Assembly (NCBI GenBank): GCA_017458285.1
Contig: JAFTFU010000072.1
Span: forward strand, 1-51,679
Direction of reading: 5' to 3'
Length of the DNA stretch: 51,679 bases
Source of the DNA: Clostridia bacterium
GTDB lineage: Bacteria; Bacillota; Clostridia; TANB77; CAG-508
In this document: positions 19,563 through 29,550 of the stretch, in pieces
Numbering within the stretch: position 1 is the first letter of the stretch
How the letters are laid out: every line of letters starts with the position of its first letter
Made by a program: the position numbers and the translations under genes
The notes under the pieces: model-generated
Told to the model about the DNA's origin: nothing
Database searches by the model: none
Seen by the model: only the letters and a program-made list of their open reading frames with translations

Positions 19563-19976
19563 TTATTTTTTTGGTTTTTTTGCACCGTATTTTGAACGTG
19601 CTTGCATTCTGTCTTTAACTCCTGCTGTGTCTAATGTTCCTCTGATGATATGGTATCTAACACCTGGAAGGTCTTTTACCCTACCACCTCTTATTAATAC
19701 TACGCTGTGTTCTTGTAAGTTATGTCCTATTCCTGGGATGTATGATGTTACTTCATACCCATTTGATAGTCTAACCCTTGCTACTTTTCTTAATGCTGAG
19801 TTTGGTTTTTTAGGTGTAACTGTTTTTACTACTGTACATACTCCTCTTTTTTGTGGTGCTCTGTGATTTGTTAATCTTTTATTTCTTGAATTGTATCCAT
19901 GTTGTAGAGCTGGAGCTGTTGATTTTGTTACTCCTGTTTGTCTTCCTTTTCTTACTAATTGATTAATTGTTGGCAC
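19563..19976 (-). CDS. rpsL: 30S ribosomal protein S12
   Basis: 137 aa. Conserved [12 protein letters not shown], the decoding-site loop [15 protein letters not shown] and [11 protein letters not shown]. The start codon is GTG at 19976 with SD AGGAGGTGA. First gene of the str operon; consensus promoter and a 5' hairpin lie just upstream. Confidence 0.98.
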   Translation of the reverse strand: MPTINQLVRKGRQTGVTKSTAPALQHGYNSRNKRLTNHRAPQKRGVCTVVKTVTPKKPNSALRKVARVRLSNGYEVTSYIPGIGHNLQEHSVVLIRGGRVKDLPGVRYHIIRGTLDTAGVKDRMQARSKYGAKKPKK

Positions 19977-20000
19977 TTAAATTTCACCTCCTATAAAAAT

Positions 20001-20032
20001 ATACCGTTATGAAATTTTTTCCATAACGGTAT
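20001..20032 (-). promoter_or_regulatory. 5'-terminal hairpin of the rpsL transcript
   Basis: Perfect 11-bp arms (20001-20011 and 20022-20032), 10-nt loop. The predicted transcription start (about 20027) falls inside the first arm, so the mRNA would begin with a shortened stem-loop followed by UAUUUUUAUA before the SD. It could protect the 5' end or act as an operator. Confidence 0.45.
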
Positions 20033-20033
20033 T

Positions 20034-20062
20034 ATTATACTATTTGAGCGTTTATTTGTCAA
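20034..20062 (-). promoter_or_regulatory. str operon (rpsL) promoter
   Basis: On the - strand: TTGACA (20062-20057), a 17-bp spacer and TATAAT (20039-20034), a perfect consensus. Confidence 0.8.
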
Positions 20063-20196
20063 TGGTTTTGAAATATTTTTTCTTAGGGATTTTTGCTTTA
20101 TAGTTAATACTCAATTTGCACATCAAATATCTAAAGTTAACCATAACCAACTTTTTTTAATGCTAATTAGTGTTCCTTTGTATTTATAGTACTTTT

Positions 20197-20913
20197 TTAT
20201 TCTAAACCATTTTCTTCTTTAATCTTATTTACTTGTTCTTCAGTCAAATAACCATACTTTTTCATTTTATACAAAACTTGTTTTGCCCTTTGCATTGCCA
20301 AATCAGGATTTTTAGTAGGAGCATAAACGCTTGGAGCATTTGGAATTCCTGCTAGCATTATACATTCATAGTCAGACATTTCTAATGGCTCTTTTTCAAA
20401 GTATTTTTTGCTTGCTTCTTTTACAGAATAGCAACCATCCCCAAAGTAACACGTATTTAAATAATATTCTAAAATTTCATCTTTGCTGCAATTTTTTTCG
20501 TATTGCTGTGCCATAAATACTTCTGCTATTTTTCTAGTTGCACTTGCTTCTTGGGTAAAATATGAATTTTTGGCTAATTGTTGAGTTATTGTGCTTCCAC
20601 CTTCAGCTAATTCTTTTTTTCTTATGTCTGTAAAAATTGCTCTTCCTAATGATATTATATCTATTCCTGTGTGGTCATAAAATCTTCTATCTTCAGTTGC
20701 AACTACTGCATCTTTATAAATTTTAGGCATTTCTTCTAGTGTTGTATATGTTTTATTTGATTTTATTTCTTCAATTTTTTGTTCTATAGCTATTTCATTA
20801 ATTGCTGTTTTGTATTTTTCATATCCTTTGTATGTTACAAATGATGCTACTCCTACTATTATTATTAAGCAAAGGATTAGTATATTTCTTATTATTTTTA
20901 ATATTGTTTTCAT
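20197..20913 (-). CDS. Monofunctional peptidoglycan glycosyltransferase (GT51)
   Basis: 238 aa. An N-terminal transmembrane helix (about residues 6-26) is followed by a GT51 domain: EDRRFYDHTGID with the catalytic Glu, EGGSTITQQLAKN, and FMAQQYEKNCSKDEILEYYLNTCYFG (in part). It polymerises lipid II into glycan strands. No transpeptidase domain follows, so it is MtgA/SgtB-like rather than a class A PBP. ATG 20913 has SD AGGTGG; the GTG at 20922 overlaps that SD. Confidence 0.92.
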   Translation of the reverse strand: MKTILKIIRNILILCLIIIVGVASFVTYKGYEKYKTAINEIAIEQKIEEIKSNKTYTTLEEMPKIYKDAVVATEDRRFYDHTGIDIISLGRAIFTDIRKKELAEGGSTITQQLAKNSYFTQEASATRKIAEVFMAQQYEKNCSKDEILEYYLNTCYFGDGCYSVKEASKKYFEKEPLEMSDYECIMLAGIPNAPSVYAPTKNPDLAMQRAKQVLYKMKKYGYLTEEQVNKIKEENGLE

Positions 20914-21017
20914 TTGTTCCACCTACTTTTCTACTTTTTTCGCAATTTTATTTTACCATAAACACTTTTTGATTTCAACGAAAAAATATAAAACACCATA
21001 AAAAAACACCCACAATT

Positions 21018-21320
21018 TTATAAAAGCAGGTTTGCTTGTTTAAACTCATTATATCTTATCAAAACTTCAGTTTCAATTTCGTCATTAAAAAAAGCTGTTA
21101 AAGACCAGTCATCATAATTTATATAAACTTCCTTTATCTTGCCTAAATCTAAAACAGTATAATTAGAAGATTTTTCATCACTTAAAGTTAAAATTTGGTA
21201 ATTAATGTCATATTTAAATTTCTTTACTGTTGCTTGACTTCCTATAAATCCGCTATTTTTTATTACTACTTTTTTTCCTTTTATTGTATCTAAAAAATTT
21301 ATTATTTCTGAGTTTTCCAT
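21018..21320 (-). CDS. Hypothetical protein, 100 aa
   Basis: Soluble and beta-rich looking, with no membrane segment. I do not recognise the family. Segments such as GKKVVIKNSGFIGSQATVKKF and LGKIKEVYINYDDW suggest a small beta-barrel or SH3/KOW-like fold, but that is a guess. SD AAGGAAGG sits somewhat far from ATG 21320. Its own leader of about 200 nt contains short dyads. Neighbours are the GT51 gene downstream and the SpoU methyltransferase upstream. Confidence 0.6.
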   Translation of the reverse strand: MENSEIINFLDTIKGKKVVIKNSGFIGSQATVKKFKYDINYQILTLSDEKSSNYTVLDLGKIKEVYINYDDWSLTAFFNDEIETEVLIRYNEFKQANLLL

Positions 21321-21486
21321 CTTTCTTTTGTTTCCTTCCTTAATGCATAATCATTTTTTATTGTCACGCCATAGATGTTGTTATGGTATTTGCACGTATG
21401 TTATATCTATTTATACTACTTTTAGATAATATTGTCAATATTTCGACACATTATATACATAAAAACGCCTTTATAATATATAAAAC

Positions 21487-21510
21487 GCCACTACTTTTAT
21501 ATATAGTGGC
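21487..21510 (-). terminator. Hairpin after the SpoU methyltransferase gene
   Basis: GCCACTA (21487-21493) pairs with TAGTGGC (21504-21510); the - strand continues CGTTTTATAT. It is 40 nt past the stop. Confidence 0.5.
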
Positions 21511-21550
21511 TATTTAACCATATTGTTTTTTCTGATAATTATTTTTTCTT

Positions 21551-22339
21551 TTATTTTACTTTATTTCTAACATACTCATATAAAATTATTCCTGTTGCAA
21601 CAGAGGCATTTAAACTTTCCGTTTTACCTAACATAGGAATTATAACTCTTTCGTTTGCTAATTTTTGAATATTTTGAGCTACTCCATTTGCTTCGTTTCC
21701 AATAACAATTATTTTTTTATTGTAATCTACATCATAAATTGTTTTGTCTGTTTGAAGAGATGTTACCATTAATTTAAAGCCATTTTTTTGCATTTCTTTT
21801 ATAGATTCTTCCAAATCTTCTACTTCAATTACTTTTACTCTAAAAATAGCTCCCATTGTTGAACGCACAACCTTTGGATTATATACATCAGCGGTACCTT
21901 TTGTTACTATAATTTGATTTAATCCAACACTATCTACAGTTCTAAGTATTGTTCCTAAATTTCCTGGGTCTTGTATGTCATCAAGTGCAACTATTATATC
22001 ATCATTGTATTCTATTTTTAATTTTTCTGGTTCTTTTTTTATGATTGCCAAAATTCCTTGCGGATTTGTTACCTGTGAAAGACTTTTAAATATTTTTTCT
22101 GTAACATATATGCACTCATATTTTGCAATTTCGTACATCAAATTTTTTGATATTTCTAAGTTTTTTGTACATTCTTCGCAAATAATTATTTTTGATATAA
22201 CAGCTTTTTCTTGAATTGCTTCTTCTATTAACTTAATTCCTTCAATTAGGTATTCTTGCATTTGGTCTCTATATTTTTTTTCGCTAAGTTTTTTTACATG
22301 TTTTACAATTTCATTATCTTTACTTGAAATTACTTGCAA
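21551..22339 (-). CDS. SpoU/TrmH-family rRNA 2'-O-methyltransferase
   Basis: 262 aa. The N-terminal substrate-binding part has NEIVKHVKKLSEKKYRDQ. The C-terminal SPOUT knot shows LDDIQDPGNLGTILRTVDS, VIGNEANGVAQNIQKLANE and PMLGKTESLNASVATGI, the three SpoU motifs with the conserved Arg, Glu and Asn. RlmB-like; exact rRNA target not readable. The start is TTG 22339 with SD AGGTGAAA. It lies 52 nt after mfd, same strand. Confidence 0.92.
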   Translation of the reverse strand: MQVISSKDNEIVKHVKKLSEKKYRDQMQEYLIEGIKLIEEAIQEKAVISKIIICEECTKNLEISKNLMYEIAKYECIYVTEKIFKSLSQVTNPQGILAIIKKEPEKLKIEYNDDIIVALDDIQDPGNLGTILRTVDSVGLNQIIVTKGTADVYNPKVVRSTMGAIFRVKVIEVEDLEESIKEMQKNGFKLMVTSLQTDKTIYDVDYNKKIIVIGNEANGVAQNIQKLANERVIIPMLGKTESLNASVATGIILYEYVRNKVK

Positions 22340-22391
22340 AATATTTCACCTCGTTTCTATTTTTAATTTTTATCTACTTAATATTTAAAAT

Positions 22392-25300
22392 TTATACAGT
22401 TTTACTTTTTATATTTTTTACAAATTCTTTTATTTCTTGCAAAATTTTAATTTCATTTGTTTCTCTTATTTGTAAAGTAATTGTTGGTTTTACACCTGGT
22501 GAGAACCTAATTCTATTTTTGTATTGTTTTACTAATTCATTTACATCAATATCAAAATTTTCTGGTTCAAATGTAAATATGCAAAATCCTTTTTTGCTTA
22601 AAACTTTGCTAATATATTTTTCTTTGCATAAATATTTTATTCTTGCAATTTCCAATAAATTTTCAAGTTCTCTTGGCATATTTCCAAATCTGTCTATTAT
22701 TTCATCAATAACATTTTGAATATCTTCTTCGTTTTTGCAAAGTGCAATGTCTTGATATATTTCTATTTTTTGTTTTGAATCTTGAATGTATGTATCAGGT
22801 ATATAGCTTGTTACGTCAATATCAATTTGTACATCAATTTCTTGTTTAACTTCTGTTCCATTCATTTCTTTTATTACTTCATCTAATAAATTGCAGTATG
22901 TATCATATCCTACTTGTTCTAAGTGTCCGTGTTGTATTTCTCCTAATAAGCTTCCAGCACCTCTAATTTCTAGGTCTCTCATCGCAATTTTAAATCCTGA
23001 ACCAAATTCAGTAAATTCTTTTATTGCTTTTAATCTTTTGTTTGCAACTTCAGAAATTATTTTGTCCCTTTTATATGTAATATATGCATATGCTTGCCTA
23101 TCACTTCTACCTACTCTTCCTCGAATTTGATATAATTGTGCTAAGCCCATTCTGTCTGCATTTTCTACAATTATAGTGTTTGCATTTGGAATGTCAATTC
23201 CAGATTCTAAAATTGTTGTACACACTAATACATTCGTCTTTTTATCAATAAAATCTTGCATTATTTCTTCAATTTTTTCACCTGTCATTTGTCCGTGTGC
23301 GAAATCTACTCTTGCTTCTGGAACTAAATCGTTTATTTGCTCAGCTTTTCTTTGGATATTTTCAACATTATTAAATAAATAAAATACCTGACCATCTCTT
23401 TCTAGTTCTTTTGTAATTGCTTCTTTAATAACTTGTTCATCATATTCAAATACATATGTTTGTACCGGTTTTCTGTTCTGTGGTGGTTCATATATTACTG
23501 ACATATCTCTAACTCCCACAATTGACATGTGTAGAGTTCTTGGAATTGGTGTTGCCGTCATTGTTAATACATCTATATTTGTTTTATATTGTTTTATTTT
23601 TTCTTTTGCTTTTACTCCAAATCTGTGTTCTTCATCTATTATTAATAGTCCCAAATCTTTGAATTCTATATCTTTGCTAAGTAATCTATGTGTTCCTACA
23701 ACTACATTTACTTCTCCTAATTTTAATTTTCTTATAATTTCATCTTGCTGTTTTTTTGTTTTGAATCTGTTTAGAACTTCTACATTTACTCCAAATTCTT
23801 CCATTCTGTCTTTAAATGATTGATATTGTTGCTGAGCTAGCACCGTTGTTGGTACTAAATATGCAACTTGCTTGTTGTTCATTACTGCTTTAAATGCAGC
23901 TCTTATTGCAACTTCCGTTTTTCCATATCCAACATCTCCACATAAAAGTCTGTCCATCGGTTTTGACATTTCCATGTCTTTTTTTACTTCTTCTATGCAT
24001 CTTAATTGGTCATCTGTTTCTGTATATGGAAAACTTCCTTCAAATTGTTCTTGCCAATCATCATCTTTTTCGCATGCAAATCCTACTGCTTTTTCTCTTC
24101 TTGCATATAATTCTATTAATTCTTTTGCAACTTCTCTTAGATTTTTCTTTACTTTTGCTTTTGTTTTTTGCCAATCTTTACTTCCTAATTTGTTTATTTT
24201 TAAGCCTAATTCGTCTCCACCTATATATTTTCTAACACTGTCTAATTGGTTTGTTGGTACATATAAAATATCGTCTCCTTGATATCTTATTTTTATATAA
24301 TCTTTTGTTGTGTTGTCAGCAGTTACTGTGTTTATTCCAATAAATACACCTATTCCATAGCTTTTGTGTACTACATAATCCCCTGGTTTTAAATCTGCAA
24401 ATACAACTTTTTCTCCTTCTTTAAATGCTGAACTTACTTGCCTTTTTCTTTTTTCTCCTTCTATTAACTCGTTTGCTGATATTACAAGTAAATCTATATC
24501 ATAGCATTCAAATCCATTGCTTATTTTCCCAACTGTTACGGTTACTGAGTTTTCAGTTTTAGTTATTATTGTTTTGTTTAATTTTTCTTCAAATTTATTT
24601 AATATTTTTTGTTCATCTAATAAACTACATATTTTTTTTGCTTTTTCTTTATTTTCTGCTATTACGTATATTTTTTTGTTATTTGCTTGTGCCTTATGAA
24701 TATCATTTATGAATCCTTCAATTTCGCTTTTGTAGTAATTTTTTTCTTTATATACAAATTTATATTTTTCTGATTGGACTTTTGCTTGATTGTCTTGCTT
24801 TTCTAAGAACAAAAGTTGCTTTTTTTCTAATTCCTGATAAATATTTTGATAGCTTTCAATATTTTTTATTGCCTCTGGTATAAATTTTTCTTTTTCAATT
24901 AATAGTTTTTCAATATTTTGTGTGTCTTTTTCTATGTTTAATGCTCTTTGCTCTATTTTAGAAATTTCATCAATACATATTAAATAATTTTCGTTTAGAT
25001 ATTCTAATAAATTTGTTTGCTCTGTGTAGAAGCTGTCAAAATATTTATCTATTTTGCTTAAGTAATTTCCACTTCTTATTATTTCTAAATCTTCTTCTAT
25101 TATTTCTGCTAAATTTTCGTCATATACTTTAGTTTTTATTCTTTTTTCTATGTCTTCTATTTTTGTTTCTAATATATACTCCGTTGCTGGATATATTGTT
25201 ATTTTTTCGATGTTTTCTGTCGACCTTTGGCTTACTATATTAAAGTATCTTATTGAATCTATTTCATCTCCCCAAAATTCTATTCTTACACCTTGATTTT

Positions 25301-25853
25301 CTGAGATTGATATATCAACAATTCCTCCTCTTATGCTAAACTGACCTCTTCCGTCTATTAAATCATATCTTGTATAGCCTAAGTCTACTAATTTTTGTTT
25401 AATTTCATCTATTTTTTGAATTTGCCCTACTTTTAAATCTAATTTGTTTTTGTACAATGTATTTTTAATTGGAATTTTTTGCATGATGGCTTCAATTGTT
25501 GTTACTACAATTAAATTCTTTTTTTCATATATTTTATTTAGTGTTTCTATTCTTTCATATGGCAAATCTTTGCTTTCTGCGATATAGTCATATGTTACAA
25601 TTTCTTTTTTTGGAAAAAATACTGTTTTTTCGTTAAAGTATTTTATGTTGTCCATTATTCTTTTGGCTTGAATTTCATTATATGTTATTATGCATAATGG
25701 CTTTTTCGAAAACTCACTTAGTGCAGTTAAAATATGAACTTCTCCTACGTCAGTTAAGCCCGATATTGATATCGGACTTTTTTTATTTTCTATGTTTTTT
25801 TCTAGCTCTACAAACTTAGTATTTTTTCCCAGTTCTCCTAATATTGTATTCAT
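22392..25853 (-). CDS. mfd: Transcription-repair coupling factor
   Basis: 1153 aa, full family length. The N-terminal UvrB-like part has RGGIVDI; the RNA polymerase-interaction domain has FADLKPGDYVVHKSYGIGVF. Helicase motifs: GDVGYGKTEVA (Walker A), DEEHRFG, TATPIPRTLHMS, and QIRGRVGRSDRQAYAY. It removes RNA polymerase stalled at lesions and recruits UvrA. ATG 25853 has SD GCGAGGAAA. Confidence 0.98.
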   Translation of the reverse strand: MNTILGELGKNTKFVELEKNIENKKSPISISGLTDVGEVHILTALSEFSKKPLCIITYNEIQAKRIMDNIKYFNEKTVFFPKKEIVTYDYIAESKDLPYERIETLNKIYEKKNLIVVTTIEAIMQKIPIKNTLYKNKLDLKVGQIQKIDEIKQKLVDLGYTRYDLIDGRGQFSIRGGIVDISISENQGVRIEFWGDEIDSIRYFNIVSQRSTENIEKITIYPATEYILETKIEDIEKRIKTKVYDENLAEIIEEDLEIIRSGNYLSKIDKYFDSFYTEQTNLLEYLNENYLICIDEISKIEQRALNIEKDTQNIEKLLIEKEKFIPEAIKNIESYQNIYQELEKKQLLFLEKQDNQAKVQSEKYKFVYKEKNYYKSEIEGFINDIHKAQANNKKIYVIAENKEKAKKICSLLDEQKILNKFEEKLNKTIITKTENSVTVTVGKISNGFECYDIDLLVISANELIEGEKRKRQVSSAFKEGEKVVFADLKPGDYVVHKSYGIGVFIGINTVTADNTTKDYIKIRYQGDDILYVPTNQLDSVRKYIGGDELGLKINKLGSKDWQKTKAKVKKNLREVAKELIELYARREKAVGFACEKDDDWQEQFEGSFPYTETDDQLRCIEEVKKDMEMSKPMDRLLCGDVGYGKTEVAIRAAFKAVMNNKQVAYLVPTTVLAQQQYQSFKDRMEEFGVNVEVLNRFKTKKQQDEIIRKLKLGEVNVVVGTHRLLSKDIEFKDLGLLIIDEEHRFGVKAKEKIKQYKTNIDVLTMTATPIPRTLHMSIVGVRDMSVIYEPPQNRKPVQTYVFEYDEQVIKEAITKELERDGQVFYLFNNVENIQRKAEQINDLVPEARVDFAHGQMTGEKIEEIMQDFIDKKTNVLVCTTILESGIDIPNANTIIVENADRMGLAQLYQIRGRVGRSDRQAYAYITYKRDKIISEVANKRLKAIKEFTEFGSGFKIAMRDLEIRGAGSLLGEIQHGHLEQVGYDTYCNLLDEVIKEMNGTEVKQEIDVQIDIDVTSYIPDTYIQDSKQKIEIYQDIALCKNEEDIQNVIDEIIDRFGNMPRELENLLEIARIKYLCKEKYISKVLSKKGFCIFTFEPENFDIDVNELVKQYKNRIRFSPGVKPTITLQIRETNEIKILQEIKEFVKNIKSKTV

Positions 25854-25903
25854 GTAGTTTTCCTCGCTTCTATTTTTGTTATATTGGTATTATACTATGT
25901 TTT

Positions 25904-27895
25904 TTAATATTTAACAACCAGTTTATCAAATTTGGTGTTAATATATTTTTCAAGTTTAGTCATAAATTCTTCTTTTTCTATTTCTTTTTTGGCTACCATT
26001 TCTAAGCCTTTTTCCCAACTTGCTGTAAGCTTTGGATTTAACATATCTGGCATAGCATAATTTACAATGTCATAAATTGCTTCTCCTTTTTGTGTTGGAG
26101 TTATTATTTGGGTTTTCGTGTTTATCTCGATATATTTTATTTTTTCTAGTTTTTTCATAATTTCTGCTCTAGTAGCACTTGTTCCAATTCCAGCTCCTTT
26201 TATTTGCTCTCTTAATTCTTCATCTTCTATTAATTTTCCTGCATTTTCCATAGCTAAAATTATTGAACCCGAATTGTATCTTGTTGGTGGTGAAGTTTCT
26301 GCGTCTTTTATTTCAAAATTTTGTACTTCTATTTCATCGCCTTTTTTTAACTTCTTTAGTATTTCTAAGTTGTTTACTTTTCCATTTTCTTCATTCTTTT
26401 CTTGATTTTGGGCAGAATTTTCTCCTTTTTCCACTGAGTTATCCACATTTGGTGCGTTTTCTGTGGATTGTTTGTTCGCTTTTTGTCGTAAAATATCTAA
26501 ATATCCATTTTTTACACAGATTTTGCCTCCAGCGGTAAATGTTTCTCCTTCTATTTCTACAACTACTGATATTTTTTCATATTCTGCTGGTGGATAAAAT
26601 ATTGCTAAAAATCTTTTTACTATTATTTTATATACTTCTTTTTGTAGGTTTGGTAATCTTTCATAGTTTTCATACCCTTGTCCTGTTGGAATTATAGCAT
26701 AGTGGTCTGTTATTTTTTTGTCATCTACATATTTTGTTTTTAATAAGTTTGTTGAATATTTTTCTTCTACCATTTTTTGTATATATCCTTGAATTTCTTC
26801 ATCTCTATATCCTTTTGCTATTCCATTTAAGTTTTTTGATATTTCTTTGGCAACTGCTGTTGATAATACTCTTGCATCTGTTCTTGGATATGTTACTAAT
26901 TTTTTTTCATAAAGATTTTGTATTATCTCTAATGTTTCATCTGGCTTGATTTTAAATCTTTTTGTGCATTCATTTTGTATTTCTGCTAAGTTAAATAATA
27001 GTGGAGGATTTTCTTTTTGTTTGTTCTTTTTTAATTCTGTAATTATCGCTTTTTTTCCTGCAAGGGTTCCTATAAAATCTTTTGCATCTTGCTCTTTTTT
27101 AAATCCATTTTCATTGTATAATTTTGGACTTTCAAATACAGATGATTTTTCACTTACTTTCCATTCTCCATTAAATGTGCTTTCTTCTGTTCCAAATATT
27201 CCTTGTATTTTATAGTATTTTGTTTTAACAAAATCTCGAATTTCTCTTTCTCTTGAAACTATCATTCCAAGTACGCATGTCATTACTCTCCCTACTGATA
27301 TTGATGCTTTTTCTTCATTTATTTTTTGTGCAAGTTTTCTTCCATATATTATTGATAGTAGTCTTGAAAAATTTATTCCTATTAGATAATCTTCTTTCGC
27401 CCTTAAATATGCAGAGTCTGATAAACTATCATATGCTTCTAAGTCTTTTGCTTCTTTTATTCCTCTTTGTATTTCTTCTTCTGTTTGTGAATCTATCCAT
27501 ACCCTTTTCATTTTTGCTTTTGGATTTGGATTGGCCATCATGAATACTAGCCTTTGTATATATTCTCCTTCTCTTCCAGAGTCTCCTGCATTGTATATTT
27601 CTTCAACATCTTCTCTTTGTAGTAAATTTTTTACTATTTCAAATTGATTTTGAACTGCTGGTATTATCTCATATTTCCATTCTTCCGGAATAAATGGAAG
27701 AGTGTCTAATCTCCAAAATTTTAAATTTTCATCATATTTTTCTGGATAACTCATTGTTACCAAATGTCCTACACACCATGTTATTATCCATTCTTCTGAT
27801 TCTATGTATCCATTTTTCCTGTTTGTATTTATTTTTAGGGCTTTCGCAAATTCCATTGCTACTGACGGTTTTTCTGTTATTAATAGTTTTTTCAT
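25904..27895 (-). CDS. topB: DNA topoisomerase III (type IA)
   Basis: 663 aa. TOPRIM start KLLITEKPSVAMEFAKAL and the acidic GDSGREGEYI motif; catalytic tyrosine in LVTYPRTDARVL; and ENAGKLIEDEELREQIKGAGIGTSATRAEIMKKL (in part). It relaxes and decatenates DNA through a 5'-phosphotyrosine link. An insertion rich in Asn/Glu (about residues 470-510) separates domains. No C-terminal zinc fingers. SD AAAGGATG. The HD gene ends 12 nt upstream: likely one operon. Confidence 0.95.
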   Translation of the reverse strand: MKKLLITEKPSVAMEFAKALKINTNRKNGYIESEEWIITWCVGHLVTMSYPEKYDENLKFWRLDTLPFIPEEWKYEIIPAVQNQFEIVKNLLQREDVEEIYNAGDSGREGEYIQRLVFMMANPNPKAKMKRVWIDSQTEEEIQRGIKEAKDLEAYDSLSDSAYLRAKEDYLIGINFSRLLSIIYGRKLAQKINEEKASISVGRVMTCVLGMIVSREREIRDFVKTKYYKIQGIFGTEESTFNGEWKVSEKSSVFESPKLYNENGFKKEQDAKDFIGTLAGKKAIITELKKNKQKENPPLLFNLAEIQNECTKRFKIKPDETLEIIQNLYEKKLVTYPRTDARVLSTAVAKEISKNLNGIAKGYRDEEIQGYIQKMVEEKYSTNLLKTKYVDDKKITDHYAIIPTGQGYENYERLPNLQKEVYKIIVKRFLAIFYPPAEYEKISVVVEIEGETFTAGGKICVKNGYLDILRQKANKQSTENAPNVDNSVEKGENSAQNQEKNEENGKVNNLEILKKLKKGDEIEVQNFEIKDAETSPPTRYNSGSIILAMENAGKLIEDEELREQIKGAGIGTSATRAEIMKKLEKIKYIEINTKTQIITPTQKGEAIYDIVNYAMPDMLNPKLTASWEKGLEMVAKKEIEKEEFMTKLEKYINTKFDKLVVKY

Positions 27896-27907
27896 GAAAT
27901 CATCCTT

Positions 27908-28675
27908 TTATTCGTTTAAATATATTTTTGCTTGCTTTGTTGCAATTTCTATTTTTTGTTTTGTTTCTATATCTTTATATTCTACTTTCGATGTGATTTT
28001 GTCAATAAATTCTTGTGACATTACTTCTTGTTTTGATTTACTGAAATTAAAATCATATGTGTATGCAAGCCATGTAAATATGATGTCCATATTGGTTTTT
28101 ATGTTTTTATAGTCTAGTTTCTCTTTTTTCATAAATTGTTTATATATGCTGTCTGTGATTTTTTCGCTTTCCATGTCATCGGTTTTTATTGTTAATACAT
28201 TTTCTGGCTTTTCTTCTGTTATTACTCTGTATATGTCTATTTTATCGCTGTCTCTTATTATTTTCGCTTGCAAAAGAGTTTCTTCATCTAATCCTTCTTC
28301 TATGTTTGACCTGTTGTGATTAATTATCGCTTTGTTTATGATGTTGTCATATTTATCTGTTTTTATAAAATCTCTTATTCTATTTTCTTCAAATAATACT
28401 TTAATTCCCTGTTCTGCATGATTTACACTCATTGAATCTACAAATGTATTATAAATTCTTAATTGCTCAAATCGTCCTATATCATGTAATAGTGCAATTA
28501 ATTGTGCTAAGTTTTTTTGTTCTTCTGAAAGGTTTAATCTTTCTGCTATTTTTTTGCTGTTTTCTACTACTTTGTATGTGTGTTTTATTTTTAATAACAC
28601 TTTTTCGTCTTTTATGTCATATTTTTGTACGTATTTTTTAAATGCTTCTTTTGCTTTTAATATATTTATTTCCAT
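27908..28675 (-). CDS. HD-domain metal-dependent phosphohydrolase
   Basis: 255 aa from ATG 28675 (the frame is open to 28711). HD-superfamily ligands visible in order: HTYKVVENSKKIA (H), LIALLHDIGRFEQ (HD), INHNRSN (H) and RDSDKIDIYRV (D). Members cleave phosphoesters, often nucleotides; substrate unknown. AAGGGA lies 12 nt before ATG 28675, a slightly long spacing. A 12-bp tandem repeat fills its upstream leader. topB follows after 12 nt. Confidence 0.8.
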   Translation of the reverse strand: MEINILKAKEAFKKYVQKYDIKDEKVLLKIKHTYKVVENSKKIAERLNLSEEQKNLAQLIALLHDIGRFEQLRIYNTFVDSMSVNHAEQGIKVLFEENRIRDFIKTDKYDNIINKAIINHNRSNIEEGLDEETLLQAKIIRDSDKIDIYRVITEEKPENVLTIKTDDMESEKITDSIYKQFMKKEKLDYKNIKTNMDIIFTWLAYTYDFNFSKSKQEVMSQEFIDKITSKVEYKDIETKQKIEIATKQAKIYLNE

Positions 28676-28733
28676 TTTTTCATAGGTTCCCTTTCTCATA
28701 TTTTTCTGCATATTTTTGTTTTAGTTTCAGTCG

Positions 28734-28862
28734 GTGTATATGTATATGTCTGCGTGTATGTCTGTGTCTATGTTTGTGTGTATGTATGTGGTATGTCTAT
28801 GTTTGTGTCTATGTTTGTGTCTATGTTTGTGTCTATGTTTGTGTCTATGTTTGTGTTTATTT
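28734..28862. repeat. 12-bp tandem repeat (VNTR) in an intergenic leader
   Basis: TCTATGTTTGTG is present in five perfect tandem copies (28796-28855) plus another perfect copy at 28777-28788, flanked by GT-rich imperfect units back to about 28734. It lies between two - strand HD genes; the RNA would be rich in CACAAACAUAGA. Open frames across it are repeat artefacts. Confidence 0.9.
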
Positions 28863-28890
28863 GAGTGTAGTGTAAAATTTCATATGACTT

Positions 28891-29445
28891 TTATGTATTG
28901 TAAAAATATGTTGCTTCCAAATCTGCTTCATGTACTAATAGTACTAATGGGTATTTTTTAATTGCTTGTCCTAATGTATTATATAATTCTTTAGGCTCTG
29001 AAAATCCCATATGCCAGCGTATTGCATATTTTTCTTCTACAGTTAATTTAATGTATTCTGTAAGCATCATTACTGATTTTTCTCCATGACCATATGGTAT
29101 TGTATCTTCTATTGTATAATAAGGAACTTTTTCCCATACCCCTAAGGCATTTTTTGCGTTTCTATAGTCTATTTTATAAAAGTTTACTTTGCATATGTCA
29201 TGCAATAATGCAACAATTTTTATTGTATCTTCTGAAAATTCTAAATTTAATTCTGATTTTCTTATTTTTTCTTCTAATAATTCATATACTTTTAAACTAT
29301 GTTCTAATAGCCCTCCTTCATAATCTCCATGAAATCTTGTGCTTGCCGGAGCTGTAAAAAAATCTGAACTTTCTAAAAATTTGATTAGTTCATCCATTCC
29401 TTCTCTTTTTACTGAATTTAATAGTTCTAAAAATTTTTCTTTCAT
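28891..29445 (-). CDS. HD-domain protein related to the YhaM hydrolase domain
   Basis: 184 aa from ATG 29445. FHGDYEGGLLEHSLKVYELL is typical of the YhaM-type HD domain; then ALLHDICKVNFYK (HD), RWHMGFSEP (H) and LVHEADLEATYF (D), so the metal site is complete. There is no OB-fold nuclease part as in YhaM, so it is a stand-alone HD protein. The frame is open to 29619, but that extension runs into the repeats at 29551-29727 and has no SD. A GAGAGG 15-20 nt upstream of 29445 is a weak ribosome site. Confidence 0.78.
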   Translation of the reverse strand: MKEKFLELLNSVKREGMDELIKFLESSDFFTAPASTRFHGDYEGGLLEHSLKVYELLEEKIRKSELNLEFSEDTIKIVALLHDICKVNFYKIDYRNAKNALGVWEKVPYYTIEDTIPYGHGEKSVMMLTEYIKLTVEEKYAIRWHMGFSEPKELYNTLGQAIKKYPLVLLVHEADLEATYFYNT

Positions 29446-29550
29446 TTTTTCGCTTTCATTCCTCTCTTTGTAATAGATTTTTCGTTTCACATTATATAAT
29501 AATACTTCATCGTTTTCAATAAACCATAACAATATTTTTTTAATTTTATA

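Noticed and set aside
22324..27897. Many + strand open frames opposite mfd and topB
   Set aside because: Leu/Phe-rich shadows of AT-rich - strand genes, without SD or recognisable domains.
28642..28961. Cys/Val/Tyr-rich + strand open frames of 75-77 codons
   Set aside because: They translate the 12-bp tandem repeat and have no SD; an artefact of low complexity.
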